A DNA stretch of 6,453 nucleotides from Candidatus Tharpella sp. (GCA_021163565.1 JAGGTT010000001.1:1-6453); one strand, 5' to 3'; shown: positions 1-5,613, counted from the first letter of the stretch. Notes: generated from the sequence alone by a model not told the origin. Translations and numbers: made by a program.

Positions 1-397
1 TGACCAGAGGCCGCCAGAAAGCGATACTCTTTTCCAGCCAGAGATTGATATTCTGGTTGTAACGCCAGCGCTCGTAACCGGAATGAAAGACTATAACTTC
101 GGGTTTCAGAGTTTCCGCCAGAGTAAAAAGGGATAGAAAACGCTCCCGGGTAACTTTTTCGATATCCGGGTCGAAAGCCGCCGGGGAGAGATCGAGAAAA
201 GGGCCGTGAAAAGAGCACGGCAACGCATATTCCCTAAGTTTGGCGGCGGCCCGTTGCAAGGGTTTTCCGTCAACTTTGAGTTGGTCCAGATGCTGTGCCG
301 TAAAATAGATCTCCGGGGCCAGGCCGAGTTCAGCCAGAGATTCGATGGCTTCATCAAAGAGATGAAAAGGAGTGTGGACAAATAGTCGATCAAACAT
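1..397 (-). CDS. Xylose-isomerase-like TIM-barrel protein, C-terminus cut off by window
   Basis: The frame stays open from an ATG at 397 to the window edge (132 codons, no stop), so only the N-terminal half is present. The translation begins MFDRLFVHTPFHLFDEAIES. The pattern resembles the sugar phosphate isomerase/epimerase and AP-endonuclease-2 TIM-barrel family: a beta strand ending in SFHGPF (residues 62-67), then a helix, then a strand ending in VIVFHSGY (101-108). H64 and H105 sit where the family places metal-binding or active-site histidines at strand ends. A GAAGG ribosome-binding site lies 9 nt before the start. It is 59 nt downstream of the rhamnose reductase gene with no terminator between, so co-transcription is likely. 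The substrate cannot be told from this fragment; many members of this family are annotated only as TIM-barrel proteins. The fold assignment is fairly secure and the function is unknown. Confidence 0.75.
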   Translation of the reverse strand, partial: MFDRLFVHTPFHLFDEAIESLAELGLAPEIYFTAQHLDQLKVDGKPLQRAAAKLREYALPCSFHGPFLDLSPAAFDPDIEKVTRERFLSLFTLAETLKPEVIVFHSGYERWRYNQNINLWLEKSIAFWRPLV

Positions 398-456
398 TAA
401 AAAATACCTTCATAAATTATAGGAACCTCGAAAAATTGCCTTTTTCAAAGACATCC

Positions 457-1392
457 TTATGTCGCGGCAATCATTTCCCGAGCTTCATCCAGAAGCTGTT
501 GGCGATAGCTTTTGACAAACAGTTCAAGATCCTCACGCCAGGGACGCATCAGCAGCAGACCCTCATCCTTGAGGTGGTGGTTGATTAAAATTGAATTTGC
601 CGGTCGTCGAGCCGGAGTTGGATATTCTGCGGTTGTACACGGAGTAAGCTGGTGCTCGACTTCCATCAGCTGTAGAAAACAGGAAGCTATCTCATACCAG
701 TTGGCTGAACCCTCCCCGACTCCATGATAAAGTCCCCGGCTGCCGGTCTCAACTAGTTTCAGAAGTTGCTGCGCCAATCTCCAGCTCCAGGTTAAACAGC
801 CGAACTGGTCAGCTACGACTTTAAGTTCTCTTGTCGGGTCTGAGAGTGCCAGCCGGAGCATGGTTTTGAGAAAGTTGCGGCCGTTTATACCGTAAAGCCA
901 GGCAGTCCGCACAATTATATATTCACAGCCGGATTCAGCTATCGCCGACTCTCCGGCAAGTTTGCTGCGGCCGTAGACTGAAACCGGAGCAACCGCATCA
1001 GTCTCAGTGTAGCCGTCGGGTAGAGGCCGGTTGCCGGGAAAAACGTAATCGGTTGAAACATGCAGCAGCAACGCCCCGATCTCTCCGGCGACAGCTGCCA
1101 TCCGGGCCGGAGCCTCACTATTTATCAGGTAGGCTGTCTCAGTCTCTATCTCACAATTATCAACCTGGGTATAAGCGGCGCAGTTAACAATTACCGCAGG
1201 CCGGTATTGCAAAACTGCGGCCCTGATCTTTTCCGGAGACAAAAGATCAAGTTCATCCGAGTTTAAGCCGGTAACCGAAAATCCAGGAGCAAAAACTTTG
1301 GCGCAGTCATGGCCGAGCTGGCCTCTGACTCCGATGAGCAACAGCTCAGGTTTGTCATTTTTTTCTAAACTATCCGGCATATGTAAATCCAC
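457..1392 (-). CDS. rfbD: dTDP-4-dehydrorhamnose reductase (RmlD/RfbD family)
   Basis: This cytoplasmic NAD(P)H-dependent short-chain reductase would carry out the last step of dTDP-L-rhamnose synthesis, reducing dTDP-4-dehydro-6-deoxy-L-mannose for O-antigen or other surface polysaccharides. Visible motifs are the Rossmann glycine loop GVRGQLG (21-27), NCAAYTQVD (70-78), VSTDYVF (112-118), the catalytic YxxxK pair Y140/K144 in YGRSKLAGE, VRTAWLYG (161-168) and RPANSIL (263-269). At 311 residues it is slightly longer than the family norm because of an N-terminal extension of about 15 residues before the first strand. The given start is a GTG at 1392 without a clear Shine-Dalgarno. An ATG at 1380, with a weak GTGGA 8 nt upstream, is a good alternative. 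No rfbA, rfbB or rfbC is in the window, so the rest of the pathway must lie elsewhere. It follows the terminator at 1451-1487 and should have its own promoter, which I could not identify. Confidence 0.92.
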   Translation of the reverse strand: MDLHMPDSLEKNDKPELLLIGVRGQLGHDCAKVFAPGFSVTGLNSDELDLLSPEKIRAAVLQYRPAVIVNCAAYTQVDNCEIETETAYLINSEAPARMAAVAGEIGALLLHVSTDYVFPGNRPLPDGYTETDAVAPVSVYGRSKLAGESAIAESGCEYIIVRTAWLYGINGRNFLKTMLRLALSDPTRELKVVADQFGCLTWSWRLAQQLLKLVETGSRGLYHGVGEGSANWYEIASCFLQLMEVEHQLTPCTTAEYPTPARRPANSILINHHLKDEGLLLMRPWREDLELFVKSYRQQLLDEAREMIAAT

Positions 1393-1450
1393 GGTTTTTC
1401 GTTAGTTTAGGGCTTCATTTTCAGGGTCATTAAAAAGATGACAGCTGACG

Positions 1451-1487
1451 AAAAAAGGTCGAACCGGTATTTTTTACCGATTCGACC
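1451..1487 (-). terminator. Rho-independent terminator of the redox operon
   Basis: A 13-bp stem (arms 1457-1469 and 1475-1487, 5-nt loop) is followed on the minus strand by six U residues (1456-1451). Read as minus-strand RNA, the one imperfect position is a U-G wobble, so the stem is fully paired. Read as plus-strand RNA the same position is a C-A mismatch. The U-run lies on the correct side only for the minus strand. It sits 107 nt past the flavodoxin-like gene's stop and before the rhamnose reductase gene, so it ends the redox operon. Confidence 0.92.
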
Positions 1488-1594
1488 AGAAATTCAATCG
1501 ATGCCTTATGCGCCCGGATAAGCAGCAACCTGATAAGGCTACTTACTTGCGGGCAACGCCCGCGCCGGATATTCAATTATCATCTGAATAAATT
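1488..1594. repeat. Intergenic segment with two short hairpins, function unknown
   Basis: This segment lies between the flavodoxin-like stop and the terminator stem. It has an inverted repeat GCCTTAT/ATAAGGC (1503-1509 with 1533-1539). The left arm has a competing partner, because CTTAT at 1505-1509 can instead pair with ATAAG at 1518-1522. A second, GC-rich perfect stem GCGGGC/GCCCGC (1549-1554 with 1558-1563) has a 3-nt loop and no U-run on either side, so it is not a terminator. The layout recalls REP-like or 3'-end stabilising elements. With a single copy in view, a dispersed repeat cannot be claimed. No credible gene is seen; the longest ATG frame here is 13 codons. Confidence 0.4.
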
Positions 1595-2026
1595 CTACAA
1601 GACGGCCAGAATATTCTGGACGAAAGGTTCGACCTCTTTTTTGACCTTGGCAACCACCGGAGTCTGTTTGATCTTTATTCCATCGACTTTCAGATCCATT
1701 TCGTAAAGATTCTTCATAGTATCTTCAACAACGCCCAGAGATTCACCACTCCAGCCAAACGAAGCGAAAGCGGCGCCCGGTTTTCCTTTGAGGTCAGCTT
1801 TTTCAAGCTTAAACATGGCCTGTTCCATAGTGTTGATCAATTTTTTATGGTAAGTCGGCCCGCCGACCAGAAGAAAATCTGCGGCTTCGACATCCGCAGC
1901 TTCAACCTCTTTCGGCTTCAGTGCTTTGACCTGATGCCCGGCCCCGGTAAAAAGCTCGCTCATCACCTCAACTATCCGCTTGGTATTGCCGCGCAGGGAG
2001 TCGTAAACAATTACGATTTCAGCCAT
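1595..2026 (-). CDS. Flavodoxin-domain protein, similar to the flavodoxin part of flavodiiron proteins
   Basis: This 143-residue single-domain cytoplasmic protein has the flavodoxin fold and probably binds FMN as a one- or two-electron carrier. The first strand IVIVYDS leads into the phosphate loop SLRGNT (10-15), a variant of the usual TxTGxT. Two further flavin-contacting loops follow: GGPTYH (55-60) and SFGWSGES (89-96). The last is typical of the C-terminal flavodoxin domain of flavodiiron proteins (FprA/ROO type) rather than of classical long flavodoxins. The metallo-beta-lactamase diiron domain found in flavodiiron proteins is absent. A GGAG ribosome-binding site precedes the ATG. It is the last gene of the redox operon, 44 nt after the rubredoxin gene, and a terminator lies downstream. 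It may exchange electrons with the rubredoxin or the rubrerythrin-type protein; that is inferred from context. The fold is sure and the partner is not. Confidence 0.88.
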   Translation of the reverse strand: MAEIVIVYDSLRGNTKRIVEVMSELFTGAGHQVKALKPKEVEAADVEAADFLLVGGPTYHKKLINTMEQAMFKLEKADLKGKPGAAFASFGWSGESLGVVEDTMKNLYEMDLKVDGIKIKQTPVVAKVKKEVEPFVQNILAVL

Positions 2027-2070
2027 AATTTTACTCCTTCAAATTTCTCGGTTGTTTTTATGCCGGATAA

Positions 2071-2232
2071 TTAGTCAATTTTACTGAAACTGTCTTTATC
2101 CGCACCGCACATCGGGCAAACCCAGTCTTCCGGCAGATCGGCAAAAGCAGTACCGGCAGCAATATCAGCATCACTATCACCAACTTCAGGATCATAAACA
2201 TAAGCGCATATATCACATACAAATTTATCCAT
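2071..2232 (-). CDS. Rubredoxin
   Basis: This 53-residue one-electron carrier binds a single iron through four cysteines and acts in the cytoplasm. The sequence has CDIC (C6, C9), then YVYDPEVGD (11-19), then [10 protein letters not shown] (34-43) with C39 and C42. Length and cysteine spacing match classical rubredoxins almost residue for residue. One oddity is that the residue after C9 is alanine, where rubredoxins nearly always have glycine (the CxxCG turn); the second loop keeps its glycine (G43). A strong GGAGGA ribosome-binding site (2242-2237) lies 4 nt before the ATG. It is third in the redox operon, 45 nt after the cytochrome gene and 44 nt before the flavodoxin-like gene. The likely role is to pass electrons to the diiron rubrerythrin-type protein, which lacks its own rubredoxin domain. 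The gene is easily missed because of its size. Confidence 0.96.
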   Translation of the reverse strand: MDKFVCDICAYVYDPEVGDSDADIAAGTAFADLPEDWVCPMCGADKDSFSKID

Positions 2233-2277
2233 CTTTTCCTCCATCTAATATTTTAAGGTTATGGTTAACTGCTGTAA

Positions 2278-2616
2278 CTACTGTCTTTCAGTTGCAGTTT
2301 TCTGTCGAGTCCGGCCACCAGGGCCGTCAACGGCAAGATTTTCTTTAATATATTTCAAAACTTTGAGTTTGTCGATCTGACTGATTTCACTGCTGTCGTA
2401 GGCCACCATACGGGCTACTATTTTCTGCCACTCGGCCATATAAAATCTTTTGTCAACAATCTCTTCCAAATCATGACACTCGGTACAAGTGTTTTCTAAT
2501 ATTCTCGGGTCGGCTGGCATACTGCTGCCAGCACTCATTACTGGACCGGCTCCAAAACTCAGAAACAGCACCAGGCCTAACCCGGCTCCGGCCAGGATAA
2601 TTGTTAATCTCCCCAT
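2278..2616 (-). CDS. Small exported monoheme c-type cytochrome
   Basis: This is a 112-residue protein. Residues 1-29 look like a Sec signal peptide: R3, a hydrophobic stretch at 5-21, then small residues ending PVMSA. The mature part of about 83 residues has one heme-c site, TCTECH (C44, C47, H48), and no second CxxCH. M60 and M70 are candidates for the distal heme ligand. The segment EWQKIVARMV (62-71), followed by a helix-rich stretch to about residue 95, resembles small cytochrome domains of anaerobic electron chains. The C-terminal 16 residues are basic and probably disordered. The product should act in the periplasm or anchored to the inner membrane, whereas its operon neighbours are cytoplasmic. 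The ATG lies inside the 3' end of the upstream rubrerythrin-type gene with a 13-nt overlap in another frame. A good AAGGAG ribosome-binding site (2629-2624) is 7 nt ahead. The specific redox partner is unknown. Confidence 0.9.
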   Translation of the reverse strand: MGRLTIILAGAGLGLVLFLSFGAGPVMSAGSSMPADPRILENTCTECHDLEEIVDKRFYMAEWQKIVARMVAYDSSEISQIDKLKVLKYIKENLAVDGPGGRTRQKTATERQ

Positions 2617-3092
2617 ACCAGTTCTCCTTGGTTTTTAACATCATAGAGCTGATCTTCGAGAATCCGGGCATGCAGGTCTTCTTCTTTCGCCATTTTTTCA
2701 AACATCTGAACCCCGTTGGGATCTTCAATTTCTGCCGCAAGTTCACGATAGGCGCGGCCGGCATTTTTTTCATTCCGGATACCGATGGTCAGAATGTCAA
2801 GGATGGTTTTCTGAACATCGCCATCAAGTTTGACCCTGCCCCCCTCAACTCCAACCGGTTCCAGCAAGGCACTTTCGTAGGTGATATAACAGCTGTCTCC
2901 AGTAAGTGAGTTCTGTAACTCTTGCAAAGCATTAAAATGACCAATTTCAAATTCCGAAAGTTGGGTAAAAAGTGCTTTTCCGGGACCGTCCGGTAATTTT
3001 GCCGCGGCGTCAGCATAAAACTCACTCGCTTTTTTTTCTTCATCCATACCCAGTTTAATGGCATCCAGAACTGTTTTGCTGCATTCAACCAT
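2604..3092 (-). CDS. Rubrerythrin-type ferritin-like diiron protein without rubredoxin domain
   Basis: This 162-residue protein forms a four-helix bundle with a complete set of candidate diiron ligands. These are E19 (helix A, seven residues before Y26), E49 and H52 (ExxH, helix B), E108 (helix C, seven before Y115), and E138 and H141 (ExxH, helix D). The same spacing in both halves shows the internal duplication typical of rubrerythrins. A loop of about 28 residues (66-93) joins the halves. The C-terminal CxxC rubredoxin domain of classical rubrerythrin is missing, but a free rubredoxin gene lies two genes downstream. The likely role is peroxide or oxygen reduction in the cytoplasm; ferroxidase or another diiron chemistry cannot be excluded. 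A GGAAGGG ribosome-binding site lies upstream of the ATG. An earlier ATG at about 3112 is in another frame and has no good ribosome-binding site. This is the first gene of the redox operon, after a 131-nt gap. The stop overlaps the cytochrome start by 13 nt. Confidence 0.9.
   Translation of the reverse strand: MVECSKTVLDAIKLGMDEEKKASEFYADAAAKLPDGPGKALFTQLSEFEIGHFNALQELQNSLTGDSCYITYESALLEPVGVEGGRVKLDGDVQKTILDILTIGIRNEKNAGRAYRELAAEIEDPNGVQMFEKMAKEEDLHARILEDQLYDVKNQGELVWGD
2624..2629 (-). promoter_or_regulatory. Ribosome-binding site of the cytochrome inside the upstream gene
   Basis: AAGGAG on the minus strand, 7 nt before the cytochrome ATG at 2616, lies within the last codons of the rubrerythrin-type gene. 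It fixes the cytochrome start at a position overlapping the upstream stop and suggests translational coupling. Confidence 0.8.
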
Positions 3093-3121
3093 AAGTTCAC
3101 CCTTCCTTTCATTTTTTTTAG

Positions 3122-3149
3122 TTCAGACTCCAGGAGATGGAGATCTGAA
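3122..3149 (-). other. Leader hairpin upstream of the rubrerythrin-type gene
   Basis: The arms TTCAGA (3122-3127) plus CTCC (3128-3131) pair with GGAG (3139-3142) plus TCTGAA (3144-3149). There is a one-base bulge at 3143 and a 7-nt loop. In the minus-strand transcript the stem is followed by an A-run (3119-3112) and not a U-run, so it is not a terminator for the operon above. It lies in the predicted 5' leader about 30 nt before the ribosome-binding site and may stabilise or regulate the message. The role is unproven. Confidence 0.35.
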
Positions 3150-3186
3150 ATAGAGATAAACAGTTAAACCGAACTAATTAAGTGTA

Positions 3187-3215
3187 GTCATACATCATTA
3201 AAAATCAATTTGCAA
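3187..3215 (-). promoter_or_regulatory. Candidate sigma-70 promoter of the redox operon
   Basis: On the minus strand TTGCAA (3215-3210) and TATGAC (3192-3187) are 17 nt apart, each matching four of six consensus positions, within an AT-rich stretch. Transcription would start near 3180, giving a leader of about 88 nt that contains the hairpin at 3122-3149. No obvious PerR, Fur or other named operator was recognised. A short AGTT/AACT inverted repeat (3162-3165 with 3172-3175) lies just past the predicted start. The spacing is good but the boxes are imperfect. Confidence 0.35.
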
Positions 3216-3223
3216 TCTTTTTA

Positions 3224-4783
3224 TTATTTTCCCGCCACCGGCCCTAATGCTAACAGATAAAGCGGGTCATAGTTTTCCGGGAGTGAGCAACTTGCCGCAA
3301 GTTCGCGGTCATAAAAGGCACCGACCGCACAACAACCCAGATTAAGTGCAGTAGCTCCAAGATAAAGGCGCTGACCTAAGCGGCCCGCGGCCAGGTTGAG
3401 ATAACGGTAGCTGCGGGGGCCGTATTTTTCAGCGGCGGATTCGAGATCAGCGAAGAAGATAAACTGCAGCGCCGCCTGGGCCAGCCAGCGTTGGTCTAAA
3501 GCGGCCGCAGCCAAAGCCGAAGGGCTGGTATTAGAATCGAGCAGAGCAAAACATCTGCGACCGCGATCAAGCAGATAAAGGCCGTCATTCAAGCCTTCAA
3601 TTCCAGCCGCACAGAAGGCAATCTCCGGTTGCGGCCCGGATACAGCCAGATCCTTCTGCAACAGTAGGTCAAGAAGTAAATAGAGCTTCTCTACTTTTAA
3701 CGGAGCCGCATTAGCGGTGAAATTTCTTCGTGAACGCCGGCGGCTGAGACTTTCAACATGAGAAAGAAAAACTGTTGTAGTTGCGGAATCACAAGGAATA
3801 TCATGCCAATCTGAAAGCTTCCGGAACAATGGCGCCGAATGCTTATTTTCGGCCGAACCGTTTAAAAGAGGTACGGATGTCGCCTGATGAATCTCATTTA
3901 ACAGAGGGTAAGCAATAAAATTATCTGCATGCGGGATGCCGGAGATCACATCAGTTTCCGCAGACGGGAGTTCATCGGGAAACTTGCGTAAGCTGTCGCC
4001 GGCAAACGGCCGTAAACGGAGCGCGGCCAGGCAGACTTCACGTTGATCGTCAAAATTTAAGCTCTGGTTGACGCACGAGTCGGAAAAATCCAATATGATT
4101 TCAAAATCGATTCGCATTGATCGCAAAGCCAGAACCATATTTTCCAGCGCGTGACCGCAATCTAAAAGCAGGTAACGGTAGGCTCGATCCCGATATTTCC
4201 AGGCGGTGCGGAAAAACATGGCGCTGATCAGTAAAACCGGGGCGAGGTTATCTTTTTTAAGATCAACCTGGGTTGCGCTTATGCTCCGGTCAAAAGCGGC
4301 GCTAAAGGCTGTAGATAATGGGTTTCGGCTTATACGGTTTAAAGCTGGTGTTAAGAGATCGTAGTGATAAAGACCGGGCGGCAGGTCGGCATCTCCAGGA
4401 AATGAAACATAGAGTTCCAACGGGTGCAATGCCCCGGCTGAAGCATTACTGCGATACCATATTTTACCTTGAGGAAAAGTGCTTTTAGCGGTTGGCGCCG
4501 AGGTTAGAATAAACAAAGAGGCCAGGTCACTTAAACTCAGGTTATGACTGACTAAGTCGGGATTTAAGGGAGATTCTGCATTTTTCGACGTGGAAAAATC
4601 TTTTTTTGCGAGCGCAAAAAGTGAATCCTGCGGCAGGTTTTCGGGGCGCGGCAGAGCAAAAGATGAAACGTTCTGGTAGTCTTTAAAAAAGGCTGGTTGT
4701 CTGGCCCAGTCAAGCTGGTGACCACTCATCCGGCCCCGGGTATAGGCCGTCAGCCAGTGATATTGGAAACCGTTGTCAATCAT
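3224..4783 (-). CDS. Tandem-domain SagB/ThcOx-type nitroreductase-like flavoprotein
   Basis: This 519-residue protein contains two nitroreductase-like domains in one chain. The N-terminal part has a family-typical lead (RGRMSGHQLDW, 16-26). The first domain shows RSNASAGALHPLELYV (111-126), GLYHYD (137-142) and RAYRYLLLDCGHALENMVLAL (200-220). The second shows SRRRSRRNF (347-355, a probable FMN-phosphate site), GLYLLD (401-406), RSYRYLNLAAGRLGQRLYLG (457-476), LNLGCCAVGAF (480-490) and LYLLALGP (508-515). SagB-family enzymes are FMN oxidases known for converting azolines to azoles in ribosomal peptides. Many double-domain homologues in anaerobes stand alone with no known substrate, and this looks like one of those, since no cyclodehydratase (SagC/D) or precursor peptide is in the window. 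Its ATG overlaps the stop of the DUF3786 gene by one base (TGATG) and lacks a clear ribosome-binding site, so translation is probably coupled. It is the last gene of block A and no terminator is visible after it. Confidence 0.88.
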   Translation of the reverse strand: MIDNGFQYHWLTAYTRGRMSGHQLDWARQPAFFKDYQNVSSFALPRPENLPQDSLFALAKKDFSTSKNAESPLNPDLVSHNLSLSDLASLFILTSAPTAKSTFPQGKIWYRSNASAGALHPLELYVSFPGDADLPPGLYHYDLLTPALNRISRNPLSTAFSAAFDRSISATQVDLKKDNLAPVLLISAMFFRTAWKYRDRAYRYLLLDCGHALENMVLALRSMRIDFEIILDFSDSCVNQSLNFDDQREVCLAALRLRPFAGDSLRKFPDELPSAETDVISGIPHADNFIAYPLLNEIHQATSVPLLNGSAENKHSAPLFRKLSDWHDIPCDSATTTVFLSHVESLSRRRSRRNFTANAAPLKVEKLYLLLDLLLQKDLAVSGPQPEIAFCAAGIEGLNDGLYLLDRGRRCFALLDSNTSPSALAAAALDQRWLAQAALQFIFFADLESAAEKYGPRSYRYLNLAAGRLGQRLYLGATALNLGCCAVGAFYDRELAASCSLPENYDPLYLLALGPVAGK

Positions 4784-5613
4784 CAGAGAAGATTCAGCAG
4801 CCGTTCAGCACATTTTCCACCAAGAAAAACCAGGGATTCAATATCTAAATAATCAAGTACGGTTTCATCAAACAGAACTTTTACCTGGGCAGGAAAACCA
4901 TCATCAAGGTCAGCATCCCAAAAAAGCAGTTGAAAAGGAATCTTCGGCAACGGATGGAAAACCACCGCGACTTCGGCATTGCTGTCAAGATCAGTAAAGT
5001 CAGCTTTGAGAATTTTAAGAGCGGCCCGCAGTTTCTCCGGTTTGCCGGTATAGGCGGCAGCGATCTTGTCTTCACAGTCTCTAACAAAAGCTTTGCGCTT
5101 GGCGAGACTGCCGGGCAGACTCTCCATCGCCACCCATTTACCGGTTGGTTCATGGCCGCCGTTTTCAGCAATGTAATTATAGAGCAGCACATGATCCCAG
5201 AGGTCATGATCGGTGCCGTCGACTGCTTCCACCTCATTTTTCCCGACCCGATAGAGCTGTTCCAGCAGGTTTATTATCAGATAAGACTCACCGTCAGCTG
5301 AGGTTTCCAGCCGGGCACCGATCCGGTCTGCGACAAGAGAAAAATCGTAATCTTTAATTTTCCCCTGAACAAATTTCCGGGCGGAAAAGAGATGATCCGG
5401 GTAGGCACTATCTTCACCCTGCTCTTTCATTGACTGTTTAACAAAGGCTAAATCTTCAGGTTTCCAGTAGGGACAGAGATCAGGATTGGTGCCCTCGCGT
5501 AAAACATGGGTCGCAAAAGCCATACAGGTAGGCAGGCCGCACTCTTTGCAGTTGGTGCGTGGCAGCATTTTGACAAGATCAAGAATTTGCAGCAAACGTT
5601 TTTTCTCAGCCAT
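4783..5613 (-). CDS. DUF3786 protein with N-terminal 4Fe-4S domain
   Basis: This is a 276-residue predicted cytoplasmic protein. The N-terminal 50 residues carry CxxCxxxxC-x16-C (C22, C25, C30, C47) in the context LPRTNCKECGLPTCMAFA. This closely resembles the 4Fe-4S module at the start of the large subunit of the corrinoid iron-sulfur protein (AcsC/CdhE). The remainder (about 80-276) matches what I recall of DUF3786: DYDFSLVADRIGARLE (89-104), YLIINLLEQLYRV (110-122), DLWDHVLLYNYI (137-148), FQLLFWDAD (227-235) and a C-terminal helix. No corrinoid-binding or TIM-barrel methyltransferase domain is present. The start overlaps the end of tsaB by 8 nt (ATGGCTGA) and the stop overlaps the SagB-type gene by one base. 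It may supply electrons or a cofactor-related function to the flavoprotein encoded next; that is inferred only from position. The biochemical role of DUF3786 proteins is not known to me. Confidence 0.85.
   Translation of the reverse strand: MAEKKRLLQILDLVKMLPRTNCKECGLPTCMAFATHVLREGTNPDLCPYWKPEDLAFVKQSMKEQGEDSAYPDHLFSARKFVQGKIKDYDFSLVADRIGARLETSADGESYLIINLLEQLYRVGKNEVEAVDGTDHDLWDHVLLYNYIAENGGHEPTGKWVAMESLPGSLAKRKAFVRDCEDKIAAAYTGKPEKLRAALKILKADFTDLDSNAEVAVVFHPLPKIPFQLLFWDADLDDGFPAQVKVLFDETVLDYLDIESLVFLGGKCAERLLNLL

Noticed and set aside
106..393. 95-codon minus-strand frame within the TIM-barrel gene
   Set aside because: The neighbouring frame, open to the window edge, encodes the recognisable TIM-barrel sequence and has the ribosome-binding site.
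416..448. Possible promoter before the TIM-barrel gene: TTGAAA and a perfect TATAAT on the minus strand
   Set aside because: The spacing is 21 nt, outside the usual 16-18, and the implied transcript would start inside the gene's ribosome-binding site.
431..448. Short AT-rich inverted repeat (GAAAAA/TTTTTC) between rfbD and the TIM-barrel gene, considered as a terminator
   Set aside because: The stem is weak with almost no G-C pairs and no U-run follows on the minus strand.
1549..1563. GC-rich hairpin considered as a second terminator of the redox operon
   Set aside because: No U-run follows on either strand; the strong terminator is at 1451-1487.
1540..1590. A 13-codon ATG frame after the flavodoxin-like gene considered as a small peptide gene
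   Set aside because: It has no ribosome-binding site and falls across a hairpin; nothing supports translation.
2601..2909. Plus-strand open frame of about 100 codons
   Set aside because: It lies opposite the rubrerythrin-type gene, whose ligand pattern and ribosome-binding site are clear. The plus-strand translation shows no recognisable domain.
2789..3112. Alternative minus-strand frame starting at an ATG upstream of the rubrerythrin-type start
   Set aside because: It overlaps the real gene in another frame and gives a sequence without family features. The GGAAGGG site lies after this ATG and serves the start at 3092.
3093..3223. Search for an azole-peptide precursor or a terminator between the SagB-type gene and the redox operon
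   Set aside because: No small frame with a leader and a Cys/Ser/Thr-rich core was seen, and no hairpin followed by a U-run on the minus strand.
4930..5301. Plus-strand open frame of 123 codons opposite the DUF3786 gene
   Set aside because: It is a shadow of a well-supported minus-strand gene with family motifs. I see no domain in it.
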